Shown here: piece by piece, positions 48,486 to 56,892 of the stretch | Layout of the letters: every line of letters begins with the position of its first letter | Numbering within the stretch: the stretch's first letter is position 1 | Source: a virus | Direction: 5' to 3' (one strand) | Virus record (IMG/VR): IMGVR_UViG_3300023202_000247 | Span: 124,001 to 188,000 of that record | DNA: 64,000 nucleotides | The notes under the pieces: model-generated | Databases searched by the model: none | Seen by the model: only the letters and a program-made list of their open reading frames with translations | What the model was told of the DNA's origin: nothing | Made by a program: the position numbers and the translations under genes

Positions 48486-49517
48486 ATGCCAAGAACAGCA
48501 AAAGTAAAACAGGATAAAGAAACAGAAGATAAAACAATAGAAGAAACAGATTCAACAAAAAACAAGCCAAAGTTTGTGCCTACCGGTATCAACATCAATA
48601 AGTTGGTGAAATCGGTCCAAGGTAGATATGCTAAGTCTAAGAAAGACAAAGATCACTCTACTGATATTTCTACTGGTAGTGAAATAAAAGTATTCAGTGA
48701 CGACGAAGATTTCGTTCTATCGGAAGACTTGCGTAAGTGGTGGCAACCTCTTACTGGGATCAAAGGGTGTCCATTTGGACGTATCGTGCAAATTGCTGGT
48801 AAACCTGATAGCGGTAAATCAACAACAGCAATGCTTTTCATGAAGGCAGCCCAAGAAGCCGGATATTTGGTAATTTTATGGGATGCTGAAAAGAAATTCA
48901 GTACTAAGAGATACGATAATAATATCGGCGGTGACAGTTCGTCACTTTTGATTACCAGAAACAAAAGTGTAATTGAGGGCGCAAAGCAAGTTCACTGGTA
49001 TATCAATGATGCTAAGTCCCAAAATCCAGATGTCAAGATTTTGGTTGTTTGGGACTCAGTTGGAGCAACGCTCAATACTACTGAAGATATCGATGATGAT
49101 AAGCAAGATTATAGTACGCAGCCTGGCGTAACGGCCAAACAAGTATCTTGGGCCATTCGAAAGTTCAATGCTTTGGCTGAAAGGTATAAGAATGCCAAAA
49201 ATGGCAGAGAAACAATATCAATTCTTTGCGTCAACCAAATTTACCAGTTGATTGGTTCTCCAGGTTCCAAAGAAAAAGGTGGAGAAGAGTTATATTATTT
49301 GTCGAGCCTGATTCTTCAGCTGACTAGAAAGTCAGATTTGATACGACAACGTAACAAGCAAAAAGTTAAATATGGTATCGTTTCGAGAGCTAAAGTTCGT
49401 AAAAATCACTTGTTTGATGGAGACGATTGTATAGCTGAATTGGAGCTAGTTGTGTCTGCAAATGGCATCGAGTTAAAAGATGAAATTTCTGATGAATTTT
49501 TAGAAGAGGATATGTGA
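48486..49517 (+). CDS. RecA/UvsX-like recombinase
   Basis: 343 residues. The N-terminal 95 are variable and charged. Walker A is GKPDSGKST (105-113), Walker B is ILVVWDSVGA (about 182-191), and VNQIYQLIGSPGSKEKGGEE (about 243-262) corresponds to the L1/L2 region with the GG(E/K) element; the C-terminal region is short. It forms filaments on ssDNA and pairs homologous strands, driving recombination-dependent replication and repair. Lies between a possible mediator and the SSB candidate, the same trio as T4 uvsY-uvsX-gp32 (by function, not by homology shown here). Confidence 0.9.
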   Translation: MPRTAKVKQDKETEDKTIEETDSTKNKPKFVPTGININKLVKSVQGRYAKSKKDKDHSTDISTGSEIKVFSDDEDFVLSEDLRKWWQPLTGIKGCPFGRIVQIAGKPDSGKSTTAMLFMKAAQEAGYLVILWDAEKKFSTKRYDNNIGGDSSSLLITRNKSVIEGAKQVHWYINDAKSQNPDVKILVVWDSVGATLNTTEDIDDDKQDYSTQPGVTAKQVSWAIRKFNALAERYKNAKNGRETISILCVNQIYQLIGSPGSKEKGGEELYYLSSLILQLTRKSDLIRQRNKQKVKYGIVSRAKVRKNHLFDGDDCIAELELVVSANGIELKDEISDEFLEEDM

Positions 49518-49520
49518 TAA

Positions 49521-49850
49521 ATGCCTGAAGATATTACACTTTCTGTCGAGAGCGAAACTTACTTTAATATCAACAGATCAGCTAATGATCCGGTATATAT
49601 ATTGATAGTTGAGCACCCTGAAAAAAAGGATAAACTCATCTATTTTAAAGCACCCAAATATGAAAGGATGGCAGCCTCAGTGAAGGCAAAAGGAACAGAA
49701 ATAACAAAAACACAATTTAACAGTTTAGAAAAAGATCCGAATACAGAAATAGAAACGAAACAGGGAATTCGAGAAAGAGAATTCCCTTGGCATACAGTTA
49801 GAAGAATAGACAATTTATCATACAGACCGAAAACAAAGGAAAACAAATGA
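49521..49850 (+). CDS. Unknown small protein
   Basis: 109 residues, 3 bases after the recombinase and overlapping the SSB candidate by 4. Alternation of beta strands (PVYILIVEHPEKKDKLIYF) and charged turns suggests a small beta-rich domain. Its position suggests a recombination or replication partner. No family was recognised. Confidence 0.55.
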   Translation: MPEDITLSVESETYFNINRSANDPVYILIVEHPEKKDKLIYFKAPKYERMAASVKAKGTEITKTQFNSLEKDPNTEIETKQGIREREFPWHTVRRIDNLSYRPKTKENK

Positions 49851-50620
49851 CTGAAAATAACAAAGGTTGGGGAATTACAGACTGGGATAACGTTGATGAC
49901 GTGTCCAACAATGGCAAAAAGTTTGACGATAATATTGAGTTTTTGCCATTTATGAAAACATCCGATGGAGATAATGAGTTTAGGCTTGTCAGTCCTCCAG
50001 CAGAGTACAACTATGTCGAGCTTCGTACCGGAAAGAAATATCCGGAGCGCGTCAACACTTCTTTTCCAAAAGTAAAGAAGGAAGAGTGTCCGTTGGTCAG
50101 CAGAGGCTTGTACGTGAAAAAGCGTTACATGGCAATTGTTATAAACCGTAAAAATGGAAAGCTAGAGTGTCTCGACATGTCTAAATCCGTTGGTGGGCAG
50201 ATCAAAGCTTACAAGAAGAATTCGAAGTGGGGCGATCCGCTCAAGTACGACTTGAACTTGCAACGTGATAGCACACAACCACCTGCCAAGTTTTACAACT
50301 TGCAAGCCATACCTCCAGAGCCTCTTAGCGAGGCTGACCTCAAGATGATCGAGGAAAGCAAAGAGGCGATTCGTGCGACTTTGATGGTTCGTACAACGCC
50401 ACCGAGCCCGGAAGCGGTTTTGCGCCGCATCGAAAAGCTCGGTATCGATCTGGACGAACAGGTTCGTTTGGAGGAAGAGGCGCAAAAGAAAATGCGCGAG
50501 GAGCGTGAAGCAAAGAAAAAGAAGGCAGCTGCTGAAAAGGCTGAAGAGTCTGACAGCGGTTCGCTCGAGGCGGCTGATGATGATGATTATTCATTCGATC
50601 AGCCAGCTGCTCAAGTGTGA
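49847..50620 (+). CDS. Candidate gp32-like single-stranded DNA-binding protein
   Basis: 257 residues. An N-terminal ITDWDNVDD segment is followed by a core with aromatic/basic strands KKRYMAIVINRKNGKLECLD (about 90-109), SVGGQIKAYKKNSKWGDP and YDLNLQRDS, a pattern seen in phage SSB-like proteins. The C-terminal 45 residues run from Glu/Ala/Lys-rich helix to an acidic tail ending in SLEAADDDDYSFDQP, which in SSBs recruits partners. It follows the recombinase by one small gene. No CCCH zinc of T4 gp32 is visible, so the assignment is by layout. Confidence 0.62.
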   Translation: MTENNKGWGITDWDNVDDVSNNGKKFDDNIEFLPFMKTSDGDNEFRLVSPPAEYNYVELRTGKKYPERVNTSFPKVKKEECPLVSRGLYVKKRYMAIVINRKNGKLECLDMSKSVGGQIKAYKKNSKWGDPLKYDLNLQRDSTQPPAKFYNLQAIPPEPLSEADLKMIEESKEAIRATLMVRTTPPSPEAVLRRIEKLGIDLDEQVRLEEEAQKKMREEREAKKKKAAAEKAEESDSGSLEAADDDDYSFDQPAAQV

Positions 50621-50642
50621 ATTTAGACACACTTGAATGATG

Positions 50643-50678
50643 AAAAGGGTGGTACTTTATGTACCACCCTTTTTCTTT
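50643..50678 (+). terminator. Strong intrinsic terminator
   Basis: A 13-bp perfect stem (50643-50655 with 50661-50673, loop TTTAT) followed by TTCTTTG. It is preceded by a smaller hairpin over the stop codon (TCAAGTGTG at 50611-50619 with CACACTTGA at 50628-50636). Together these end the recombination block. Confidence 0.88.
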
Positions 50679-50693
50679 GTTATATTTCTTAGT

Positions 50694-51218
50694 ATGAGAA
50701 TACTAAGTGTAGATGTTAGCACGACAACAATAGGTTATGCTATTTTTGATAATGGTAAATTGATACATTGCGATTATTATAAACCAAATAAGAAAAATGG
50801 AAAGTTTGCGATGTTGGACAAAACCATAGAGTGGTTCAATAAGTTATTGAAAAAATATAAACCTGATGAAGTTGTTGTTGAGGATATCATCAAACACATG
50901 ATGGGAAAGTCCAGAGCTGATACGGTTATAATACTTTCAGTTATAAATAGAATAATTGGTTTAACATGGTATAAGTTTTCAGGCAAAGAGCCTCATCTTT
51001 TGAATATAAATAAGATTAGATCGGTATTGAAGATTGATGGAAGATTAAAAAAAGAAGACGTGCCAATGGCAATCGAACATCATTTAGGTGTCGAGTTTCC
51101 CTGGGTCACTCGCTATATAAAGAAAACAGGTGAGCACAAAATCTGTACCGAAAGTTATGATGTTGCCGATGGAATTGCCGTGGGCGTTGCATATTTGAAA
51201 CTCAATGAATCGATCTGA
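50694..51218 (+). CDS. RuvC-like Holliday junction resolvase
   Basis: 174 residues from ATG 50694 (a longer frame from 50637 lies in the terminator). RuvC-fold acidic residues: Asp7 in MRILSVDVST, Glu63 in EVVVEDIIKH, and Asp156/Asp159 in SYDVADGIAVGVA, as in phage and poxvirus RuvC proteins. RuvC cuts four-way DNA junctions made during recombination and packaging. Short spacing between the terminator and this start (about 18 bases) suggests its promoter overlaps the hairpin region. It overlaps DnaJ by 14 bases. Confidence 0.83.
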   Translation: MRILSVDVSTTTIGYAIFDNGKLIHCDYYKPNKKNGKFAMLDKTIEWFNKLLKKYKPDEVVVEDIIKHMMGKSRADTVIILSVINRIIGLTWYKFSGKEPHLLNINKIRSVLKIDGRLKKEDVPMAIEHHLGVEFPWVTRYIKKTGEHKICTESYDVADGIAVGVAYLKLNESI

Positions 51219-52020
51219 AGCATTAAAAATATTCAATCTCGAAGAAGGTTTTTCCGAAGAGCAATTGAACAAAGCTTATAGGAAGCTTGCGGCTAAATTA
51301 CATCCAGATGTAAACCATGAAGATGGAGCTTCTGAAAGGTTCGTAAAGATATCTTCAGCATATGAATACTTAAAGAAAAACCCACGGCCACAATCCGATA
51401 TTCCAAATGCACGGTCGTATAATTGGCATATGTGGGATATGATGAACAAGGTTCGAAATATCTACGATGATGTTAGAATAGAAAAACCTGTAAATATAAA
51501 CATTTCGTTTGTTGAATCTTTACAGGGTTGTAGTAAAAATATAAAGTATAAAGCTAGTCTTGGATGTCCAGATTGTAATAGAAGTGGAAGAGTAGCTGGT
51601 CAGCAAAAGAAATGTGAAAAGTGTAATGGAACTGGTTATGTTGGTGCAGATAGAGAAGCTGTAGTTACGTTACCGCCTGGCATACAGACTGGTGTAGTTC
51701 AAGTTATAACACCGATGAATGATTTCGTAAGGCTGAACATTTCTGTGGAACAACATCCAACGATAAAAAGGTTTGGAAATTTTGATGTTATATCTATTAT
51801 AGAGGTAAGTCTATTGGAAGCCTTGGAAGGTACGAGTAAATCTGTTGAAACTATTAAAGGAAAAAAGAAACTCAAAATACCTCCGGGTACAAAAAATGCA
51901 GATCAGTTGAGAATAAAAGGTGGTGGTGTGGCCGGTTTGGGGCATCACTATTTCAAAGTTGATGTCTCATATCCAACAGATACATCCTCTTTAATTAAAT
52001 TTCTAAAAGAAACGGAATGA
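51205..52020 (+). CDS. DnaJ-like J-domain co-chaperone
   Basis: 271 residues. J-domain: YRKLAAKLHPDVN with His33-Pro34-Asp35. The Gly/Phe linker is short, and the zinc region has only two CxxCxxxG modules (CPDCNRSG at 121, CEKCNGTG at 137) where bacterial DnaJ has four. The C-terminal substrate domains are present (VEQHPTIKRFGNFDVISIIE ... IPPGTKNADQLRIKGGGV). J-proteins activate host DnaK ATPase and deliver substrates to it. Probably helps fold phage proteins or disassembles complexes during replication. Confidence 0.88.
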   Translation: MNRSEALKIFNLEEGFSEEQLNKAYRKLAAKLHPDVNHEDGASERFVKISSAYEYLKKNPRPQSDIPNARSYNWHMWDMMNKVRNIYDDVRIEKPVNINISFVESLQGCSKNIKYKASLGCPDCNRSGRVAGQQKKCEKCNGTGYVGADREAVVTLPPGIQTGVVQVITPMNDFVRLNISVEQHPTIKRFGNFDVISIIEVSLLEALEGTSKSVETIKGKKKLKIPPGTKNADQLRIKGGGVAGLGHHYFKVDVSYPTDTSSLIKFLKETE

Positions 52021-52023
52021 ATT

Positions 52024-52386
52024 ATGGGATTCAGAGTAAATTGTGATATTGATTATGAAGACGACAAAGGCAAGAAGGTCAAATGTCGAAATGAAATGGA
52101 ACCAAGTCTTGGCAAAGATGGATTGCTGTATTGTGAGTGCGGCAAAAAAATGAAAAATCAAGATTGTTTGTCACCGTTTGCAAAAAGACAAATGGTTACA
52201 TTGGGTCAAACTAAACATAACGAAAAAAGCAGACAGGCTTTTTCGGTTAAGTGTGGTGCATGTGGTAAAGACTCCACGCCAAAGTTAAAGAATAACAAAG
52301 TTTTTTGTACGGCTTGTGAAAAAGAGTTAAACGTCACTGGACCCATGTTGCAAGTTTTGAAGATGAATATCAAAGCGGCTAAATGA
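52024..52386 (+). CDS. Zinc-ribbon protein, unknown function
   Basis: 120 residues, 3 bases after DnaJ and overlapping the primase gene by 4. Cysteine pairs: RVNCDIDY, KVKCRNE, YCECGKK, VKCGACGKD and FCTACEKE, suggesting two zinc ribbons. No other feature is seen. Its position suggests a replication or transcription accessory role. Confidence 0.6.
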   Translation: MGFRVNCDIDYEDDKGKKVKCRNEMEPSLGKDGLLYCECGKKMKNQDCLSPFAKRQMVTLGQTKHNEKSRQAFSVKCGACGKDSTPKLKNNKVFCTACEKELNVTGPMLQVLKMNIKAAK

Positions 52387-53207
52387 CATTTACAGTTGAT
52401 GATATCAAAGAACGTTCGGAGATGTTTGGGCAAGTTGTTGCAGCATGCAGACAGCTTTTGTATACACCACAAGCAAACTCTGCGCGCGAATATATAGAAA
52501 AACGTATCGGTAAGAAAGCATGTTTGGATTGGGAAGTTGGTTATTTCCCACCAGATTCTCACCTTCATCAACTTCAAGAGTTGTTGGAACCGGATCTTTT
52601 GGAAAAACTATTTTTAATATATCCAAAGTATATTAACGGTAGCAAGATACAACATGGACATTTTGATATTCACAACATAGTGATGCCTTTCAAAGACGAA
52701 CACGATAATATCATATCGATACTTGGCCGTTCTCTTCTTTCAAAAGAAGAGTTGAAGTTAATGTGTTGCGATAAATACAAATATTCATTTGACTCTTTCA
52801 AAGGGCAATATGTTTTTGGATTGAGCCGTGCCAAAGAAAACATAATAAGCACAAACTGCGTGGTTTGTGTTGAAGGTCAGTTTGACTGCATAGCATGTCA
52901 CAAAGCTGGACTTGCGAATGTTGTTGCATTGGGCTGTGCAGACATGAGTAGAATTCAGTTTTTCAAACTTAGGAGATATGTAAAAAATATCATATTGATG
53001 TTTGATAACGACGAATCTGGTACTAAAAACAAAAAAAGATTGAAGCGTCGTTTCAATAATTGGACAGAGATGAAATCTGTTCTTGTGCCGGGTCAAGGAA
53101 AATACAAAGACTTTGACGAATTTTTTCTGAAAGAGCCTGATGAGGCTTATGTTTCTGTCATCATAGATAATATGAAAAAACATTTCAACAAAGTGGAGTT
53201 AGCTTGA
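52383..53207 (+). CDS. DnaG-type primase catalytic (Toprim) protein
   Basis: 274 residues. N-terminal SAREYIEKRIGKKACLDWEV and GYFPPDSH fit the N-terminal part of the DnaG core ('..YL..R......  .FGIGYAP'). The Toprim site is VVCVEGQFDCIACHKAGLAN with catalytic Glu, then LMFDNDESGTKNKKR with the DxD. There is no zinc domain, which is provided by the separate gene at 31171-31680, and no helicase-binding C-domain. It synthesises RNA primers for lagging strands. Overlaps its neighbours on both sides by 4 bases. Confidence 0.88.
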   Translation: MTFTVDDIKERSEMFGQVVAACRQLLYTPQANSAREYIEKRIGKKACLDWEVGYFPPDSHLHQLQELLEPDLLEKLFLIYPKYINGSKIQHGHFDIHNIVMPFKDEHDNIISILGRSLLSKEELKLMCCDKYKYSFDSFKGQYVFGLSRAKENIISTNCVVCVEGQFDCIACHKAGLANVVALGCADMSRIQFFKLRRYVKNIILMFDNDESGTKNKKRLKRRFNNWTEMKSVLVPGQGKYKDFDEFFLKEPDEAYVSVIIDNMKKHFNKVELA

Positions 53208-53686
53208 AGCAAAACAAAAAAAAATATGAAATGAAAGTTTTCATAGACAGAACTAAAAATAAATCTGATCGATATCAAGCAGCTTTGGTAGAGTCGGCAT
53301 ATTCTCCAGATGTCATTACAAAATATGCTGAAGCTGATATGGTCGAAACCATGGACCATCATTATGATCTGAGAGATGAACTTGATGAGTTATGGGACGA
53401 GCTCAAAAAAGAATATTGGAGATTGGTTGATACGGAGCTTACCCAGCGACAAGCCCAGGTACTACACCTTTACGCTAAAGAAAAAACTCAAACTGAAATT
53501 GCAAAGATATTAAATGTAAACCAATCCAGTGTTACGAAGAGTATGAATGGCAATTGTGACTATAGAAAAGGTAAGCGTATTTATGGTGGAGCGAACAAGA
53601 AGTTGCGTAAATTGGCCGCCAACGATGAAAAGATTCAAAAAATTCTATTAAGAATGAAAGAAATCCAAGAAGAATTAGAATATTGA
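53204..53686 (+). CDS. HTH protein, sigma-region-4-like
   Basis: 160 residues from TTG 53204; ATG 53231 is the first ATG. Residues about 70-110 form a helix-turn-helix of sigma region 4 type: LTQRQAQVLHLYAKEKTQTE followed by IAKILNVNQSSVTKSMNGN. The rest is charged helix, and sigma region 2 is absent. Possible phage transcription regulator, or a DNA-binding protein for late expression. A short gap follows before the next gene. Confidence 0.68.
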   Translation: MKQNKKKYEMKVFIDRTKNKSDRYQAALVESAYSPDVITKYAEADMVETMDHHYDLRDELDELWDELKKEYWRLVDTELTQRQAQVLHLYAKEKTQTEIAKILNVNQSSVTKSMNGNCDYRKGKRIYGGANKKLRKLAANDEKIQKILLRMKEIQEELEY

Positions 53687-53713
53687 AGTATAGGAGTATA
53701 AAGCGGAGTATTC

Positions 53714-53938
53714 TTGAAACATTGTAAAAAATGTAATTACAATCAGATTCATGATGAAAGATTATCCCATCCCATTGGAGATGGGGTATTCCGTTGTCAA
53801 TCCCGTGAAAGCAGCTTTCAGCCAATTAATATGGCAGATGCTGCTTTTTCCATGTTGGATGACATTTTGCAAGACCTAAATGGTATTACTATAGAAGAGT
53901 GGGCAATATCTGTTGCCGATTCAATTTGCTCGTGTTGA
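53714..53938 (+). CDS. Unknown small Cys-containing protein
   Basis: 74 residues from TTG 53714 with GCGGAG 8 bases before. CKKC near the start, a further isolated Cys (FRCQS) and a helical C-terminal region ending CSC suggest metal binding. No family was recognised. About 60 bases of AT-rich sequence follow before the next gene. Confidence 0.5.
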   Translation: MKHCKKCNYNQIHDERLSHPIGDGVFRCQSRESSFQPINMADAAFSMLDDILQDLNGITIEEWAISVADSICSC

Positions 53939-53998
53939 AATTTCTACTATTTATTTCATATCTTTTTGACGTTCGAGCATTTGCCTCATGGAGAAATA

Positions 53999-54496
53999 AT
54001 GATTAAATTTGTAGGATTAACTGATAGTGACATTGCAGCAATGGACAAAAATGTCAATGCTAAGAAGTTCTATCGTCTAGCTGATGTCAAAGATAAAATC
54101 GAAAAGGTTGCTTTTGACGTTGTTAGATTCAAAGACTCTGATGACTTTAGTAACTTATGGGTGGTTGAGAATCACAATGGCGAAGATGTTATCGTTGCTA
54201 TGTATGATGACGAACCGCTCGAGTCAAAGTCCAGTACTGAGAAACAAGCGTCTTGGCAGGCTTTACCAGATCGTACCCGCAGCAGCGTCACAGTTTTTTA
54301 TCAAGGAAATCCAATTCGCAAGATTGCTCTGAAAGATATGGGTTATGAGTCAGATCAGGCGCAGCTCATTTGTAGAACACTGAAGCAGAAGCTTGCTTCA
54401 GATGTTTCATTTAGAAACAAATTCATGCGCGATCTTCCAAATCAAGTAAGAAACGATATTTTTGATCGTTATCCTGAACTAAAGGGTGAGAAATGA
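53999..54496 (+). CDS. Unknown protein
   Basis: 165 residues from ATG 53999 (GGAGAAA 4-9 bases upstream; an in-frame start at 53966 is less supported). Beta-rich first half (IKFVGLTDSDIAAMD ... LWVVENHNGEDVIVAMYDD), then a helical C-terminal half (YESDQAQLICRTLKQKLASD). It is followed at a 4-base overlap by a large unknown gene. No family was recognised. Confidence 0.55.
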   Translation: MIKFVGLTDSDIAAMDKNVNAKKFYRLADVKDKIEKVAFDVVRFKDSDDFSNLWVVENHNGEDVIVAMYDDEPLESKSSTEKQASWQALPDRTRSSVTVFYQGNPIRKIALKDMGYESDQAQLICRTLKQKLASDVSFRNKFMRDLPNQVRNDIFDRYPELKGEK

Positions 54497-56133
54497 GACC
54501 AGAAGATTTAGCAAGCGAAATAAAAAATGCTGCTGAAATTCTCAAACAGAATGAGAAATTTGCTACAGCTGTTCTTGCTGCAAAGGCAAGTCGTGCAGCA
54601 AAGGAGCGCCCACATGATGCTTCTTTGGTAACTGCCCGCAATGTCTTGAAAAAGATGGCAGAGAGCAAAACATTCATCTCCAGAGCCGAATTGAACAAGC
54701 TCTATGATGATTTATACAGTCCAAGCTCTTCGTTGTCGCGTGTTTTTGCTGAAGAATTGAATCGTAACGTATTGAAACCTTCCGTGGTTATGAAACGTGA
54801 TGAGTTCGAGGATCAACCGCTTTCACGTGATTATACCAAGGTTGGAGACCCGCTTCTCATGAATGCGCTTGCGGGTGCATTTGATGACAATCCAACGGCT
54901 CGTTTGTATTCGAGTGCAGATGGAAAAGCAGCACAAAAAAGCTGTTACGCTGAGCTTTTGGGATCGGGCCTTCCACCTGACAGTGTTGATGTTTTTGCTG
55001 GCCAAGGTGACGTCATAGTCTGTCAAGCTACGTACGACACACCGAAGGGTAAAGCTCACGTATTAGTTCCGGTTGAAATGTCCGAAGGGCAAGCGCTGCT
55101 TCCTTCTTTGTTTTTAACAAGAGCTGGTTTTGCTGATATAGACCGAAATCTGTTGGAAAACCATATCAAATCTACAGCAGGCAAAAATTTTAAAGTTGAT
55201 GGTCAGGCGTTGCTGAGCGTGATTGCAGCTGCAAAAAACGGTGTTGAAACCGTTGATGAGGTTGATATGGCTGTAATGCGCTTGAATGCGCAAACAGAAA
55301 CTCCACATGCCCATCAGCTAGATGGCATTACTTACCAGCAATTGGATGATGAAAATCCAAATGTAGAAATTCCAGAGGTTGAAAAAGATCCAGAGGTATT
55401 GTCTTTTGCAGAGCGTTTGTCTTCACCGGATGGTATTGCCAGGCAGGTTTTTGGAGAGCGTGTTGTTCAAAATGGTTTGAATATGGTTGCTCGCCATCTC
55501 AAAGGCATGGGATTTGGATCAGTTCAAGTTAAAGTTGCAAGTTGCAAAGATGAAGGCTTTAGCGTTGCTGCTCGTATCAACCATCAATATGGCATTAGTG
55601 TTCCTGTAAATGTTGAGAATTCTTTGGTTCATCCGCCAACATTGGCATTTGCTAATGGTCAAGTTGAAGATTTTTCTGCGCAGGGTATTTCCAATTTGGT
55701 TGCGTCCAACGGTGTTGGAGATGTTCGAATGGCATCGGCTGCAAACCCTTCATATGGAATGAAGCCGAGCGAGCTGATGGCACAGGTTAGGGCTGGTATT
55801 GCTGAAAGCAATTTTGTCAAGGTAGAAGACGCAATTACGGCTCTTGGAGAGGTTGATGTTCAAGCACAGCAAAACGCAATTCAATTGTTTTTGGAGTCAA
55901 ATAATCCAAATACATTGGCCAAAGTTGCGAGTGAACAACGTGGTTGTTCTCGAATCGTAAAGAATAGCACACATTCACAGCCTTTGTGTGGTCACTTGAT
56001 GAAGCCACTTTCAGAGGTTTATCAAGATAAGCATGGTAATTGCCGACCACTTTATGCTAAGAGCATGGAGGAAACAAGTGAGGGTGAGGGCGGCACTTTC
56101 ATGACATATGAAGCATTTTGGGGATCTAAATGA
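54493..56133 (+). CDS. Large unknown protein, possibly virion-associated
   Basis: 546 residues. Residues 1-55 are helical, 130-240 look alpha/beta, and 310-430 repeat short strands (SVQVKVASCKDEGFSVAARI). The C-terminus carries a Cys/His-containing segment with CSRIVKNSTHSQPLCGHL and DKHGNCRPLY that could bind metal. GC use is similar to neighbours. It opens a block of long genes leading to the terminase, which favours a head or ejected-protein role, but no family was recognised. Confidence 0.55.
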   Translation: MRPEDLASEIKNAAEILKQNEKFATAVLAAKASRAAKERPHDASLVTARNVLKKMAESKTFISRAELNKLYDDLYSPSSSLSRVFAEELNRNVLKPSVVMKRDEFEDQPLSRDYTKVGDPLLMNALAGAFDDNPTARLYSSADGKAAQKSCYAELLGSGLPPDSVDVFAGQGDVIVCQATYDTPKGKAHVLVPVEMSEGQALLPSLFLTRAGFADIDRNLLENHIKSTAGKNFKVDGQALLSVIAAAKNGVETVDEVDMAVMRLNAQTETPHAHQLDGITYQQLDDENPNVEIPEVEKDPEVLSFAERLSSPDGIARQVFGERVVQNGLNMVARHLKGMGFGSVQVKVASCKDEGFSVAARINHQYGISVPVNVENSLVHPPTLAFANGQVEDFSAQGISNLVASNGVGDVRMASAANPSYGMKPSELMAQVRAGIAESNFVKVEDAITALGEVDVQAQQNAIQLFLESNNPNTLAKVASEQRGCSRIVKNSTHSQPLCGHLMKPLSEVYQDKHGNCRPLYAKSMEETSEGEGGTFMTYEAFWGSK

Positions 56134-56867
56134 GCGCACTAACCGTATCTAAAAAACTAAAAGCTCTCGCACGTCAGATTGAAGAAGCATCTGAAGAATT
56201 ACGAGCAGATGCTCAAAGTGATGAGAGCCTATTTGATTTTGTCAATCTTGCAGTTGCCAAAGCTATTTGTACGATAGATGAGGCTTCCAATGGAATCGTG
56301 TCGAGTTCTTCTGGAGAGGTTACTCCTGAGAATTTGGAAGAGATGGCAAGAATAGCAGATGCTTGGGATGAAAGTGGAGATGAGCTTTTGAGCAAGCAAG
56401 CACATGTATTAGATGAAATTTTGTTTGCATTGTCTTCTCCAAAAAATGTTATGGCTCAAGTTCAAGAGCGTCAAAACAAAAAAATTGAAGAGTTGAGGCA
56501 AAAAGGTCGTACCGAGACTAGAGTTAAAGATTATGAAGAGCCTCAAAAAAGACTAAATGATATGTATAAGACCGAGCAAATTGCTGATGCTGTAAAGAAA
56601 AATGTAAAAGATTTTAGACCTTTACAAGCTCCATTGCAAACCAGAAGTTGTCCAGATCATCCGGGTACTGGCATGAGTCGTGTTAGCGATAGGGTTTACC
56701 AGTGTTCTTTGGATGGTAAGATATATAATTATGAGATGGGTTACACCACTGAAAAAGGTGAGACGGTACCCGGTTCCAGTGTAGAAAATCAAATCCCGGA
56801 CTGGGGCGCGGTTAATCCGGGTCACACTATCTTCAACACACGCGAAGATATTTTACGTGGCAGCTAA
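56130..56867 (+). CDS. Unknown protein with C-terminal Cys/His segment
   Basis: 245 residues, starting at an ATGA overlap with the previous gene. The N-terminal 130 residues are helical and acidic, and a charged linker follows. About residues 170-200 hold RSCPDHPGTGMSRVSDRVYQ then CSLDG, a Cys/His pattern seen in minimal zinc ribbons. The last 45 residues are polar, with NPGHTIFNTRED. It is probably linked in function to the previous gene. No family was recognised. Confidence 0.52.
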   Translation: MSALTVSKKLKALARQIEEASEELRADAQSDESLFDFVNLAVAKAICTIDEASNGIVSSSSGEVTPENLEEMARIADAWDESGDELLSKQAHVLDEILFALSSPKNVMAQVQERQNKKIEELRQKGRTETRVKDYEEPQKRLNDMYKTEQIADAVKKNVKDFRPLQAPLQTRSCPDHPGTGMSRVSDRVYQCSLDGKIYNYEMGYTTEKGETVPGSSVENQIPDWGAVNPGHTIFNTREDILRGS

Positions 56868-56892
56868 CCAACAGCGATAGAACGATGAAAAC

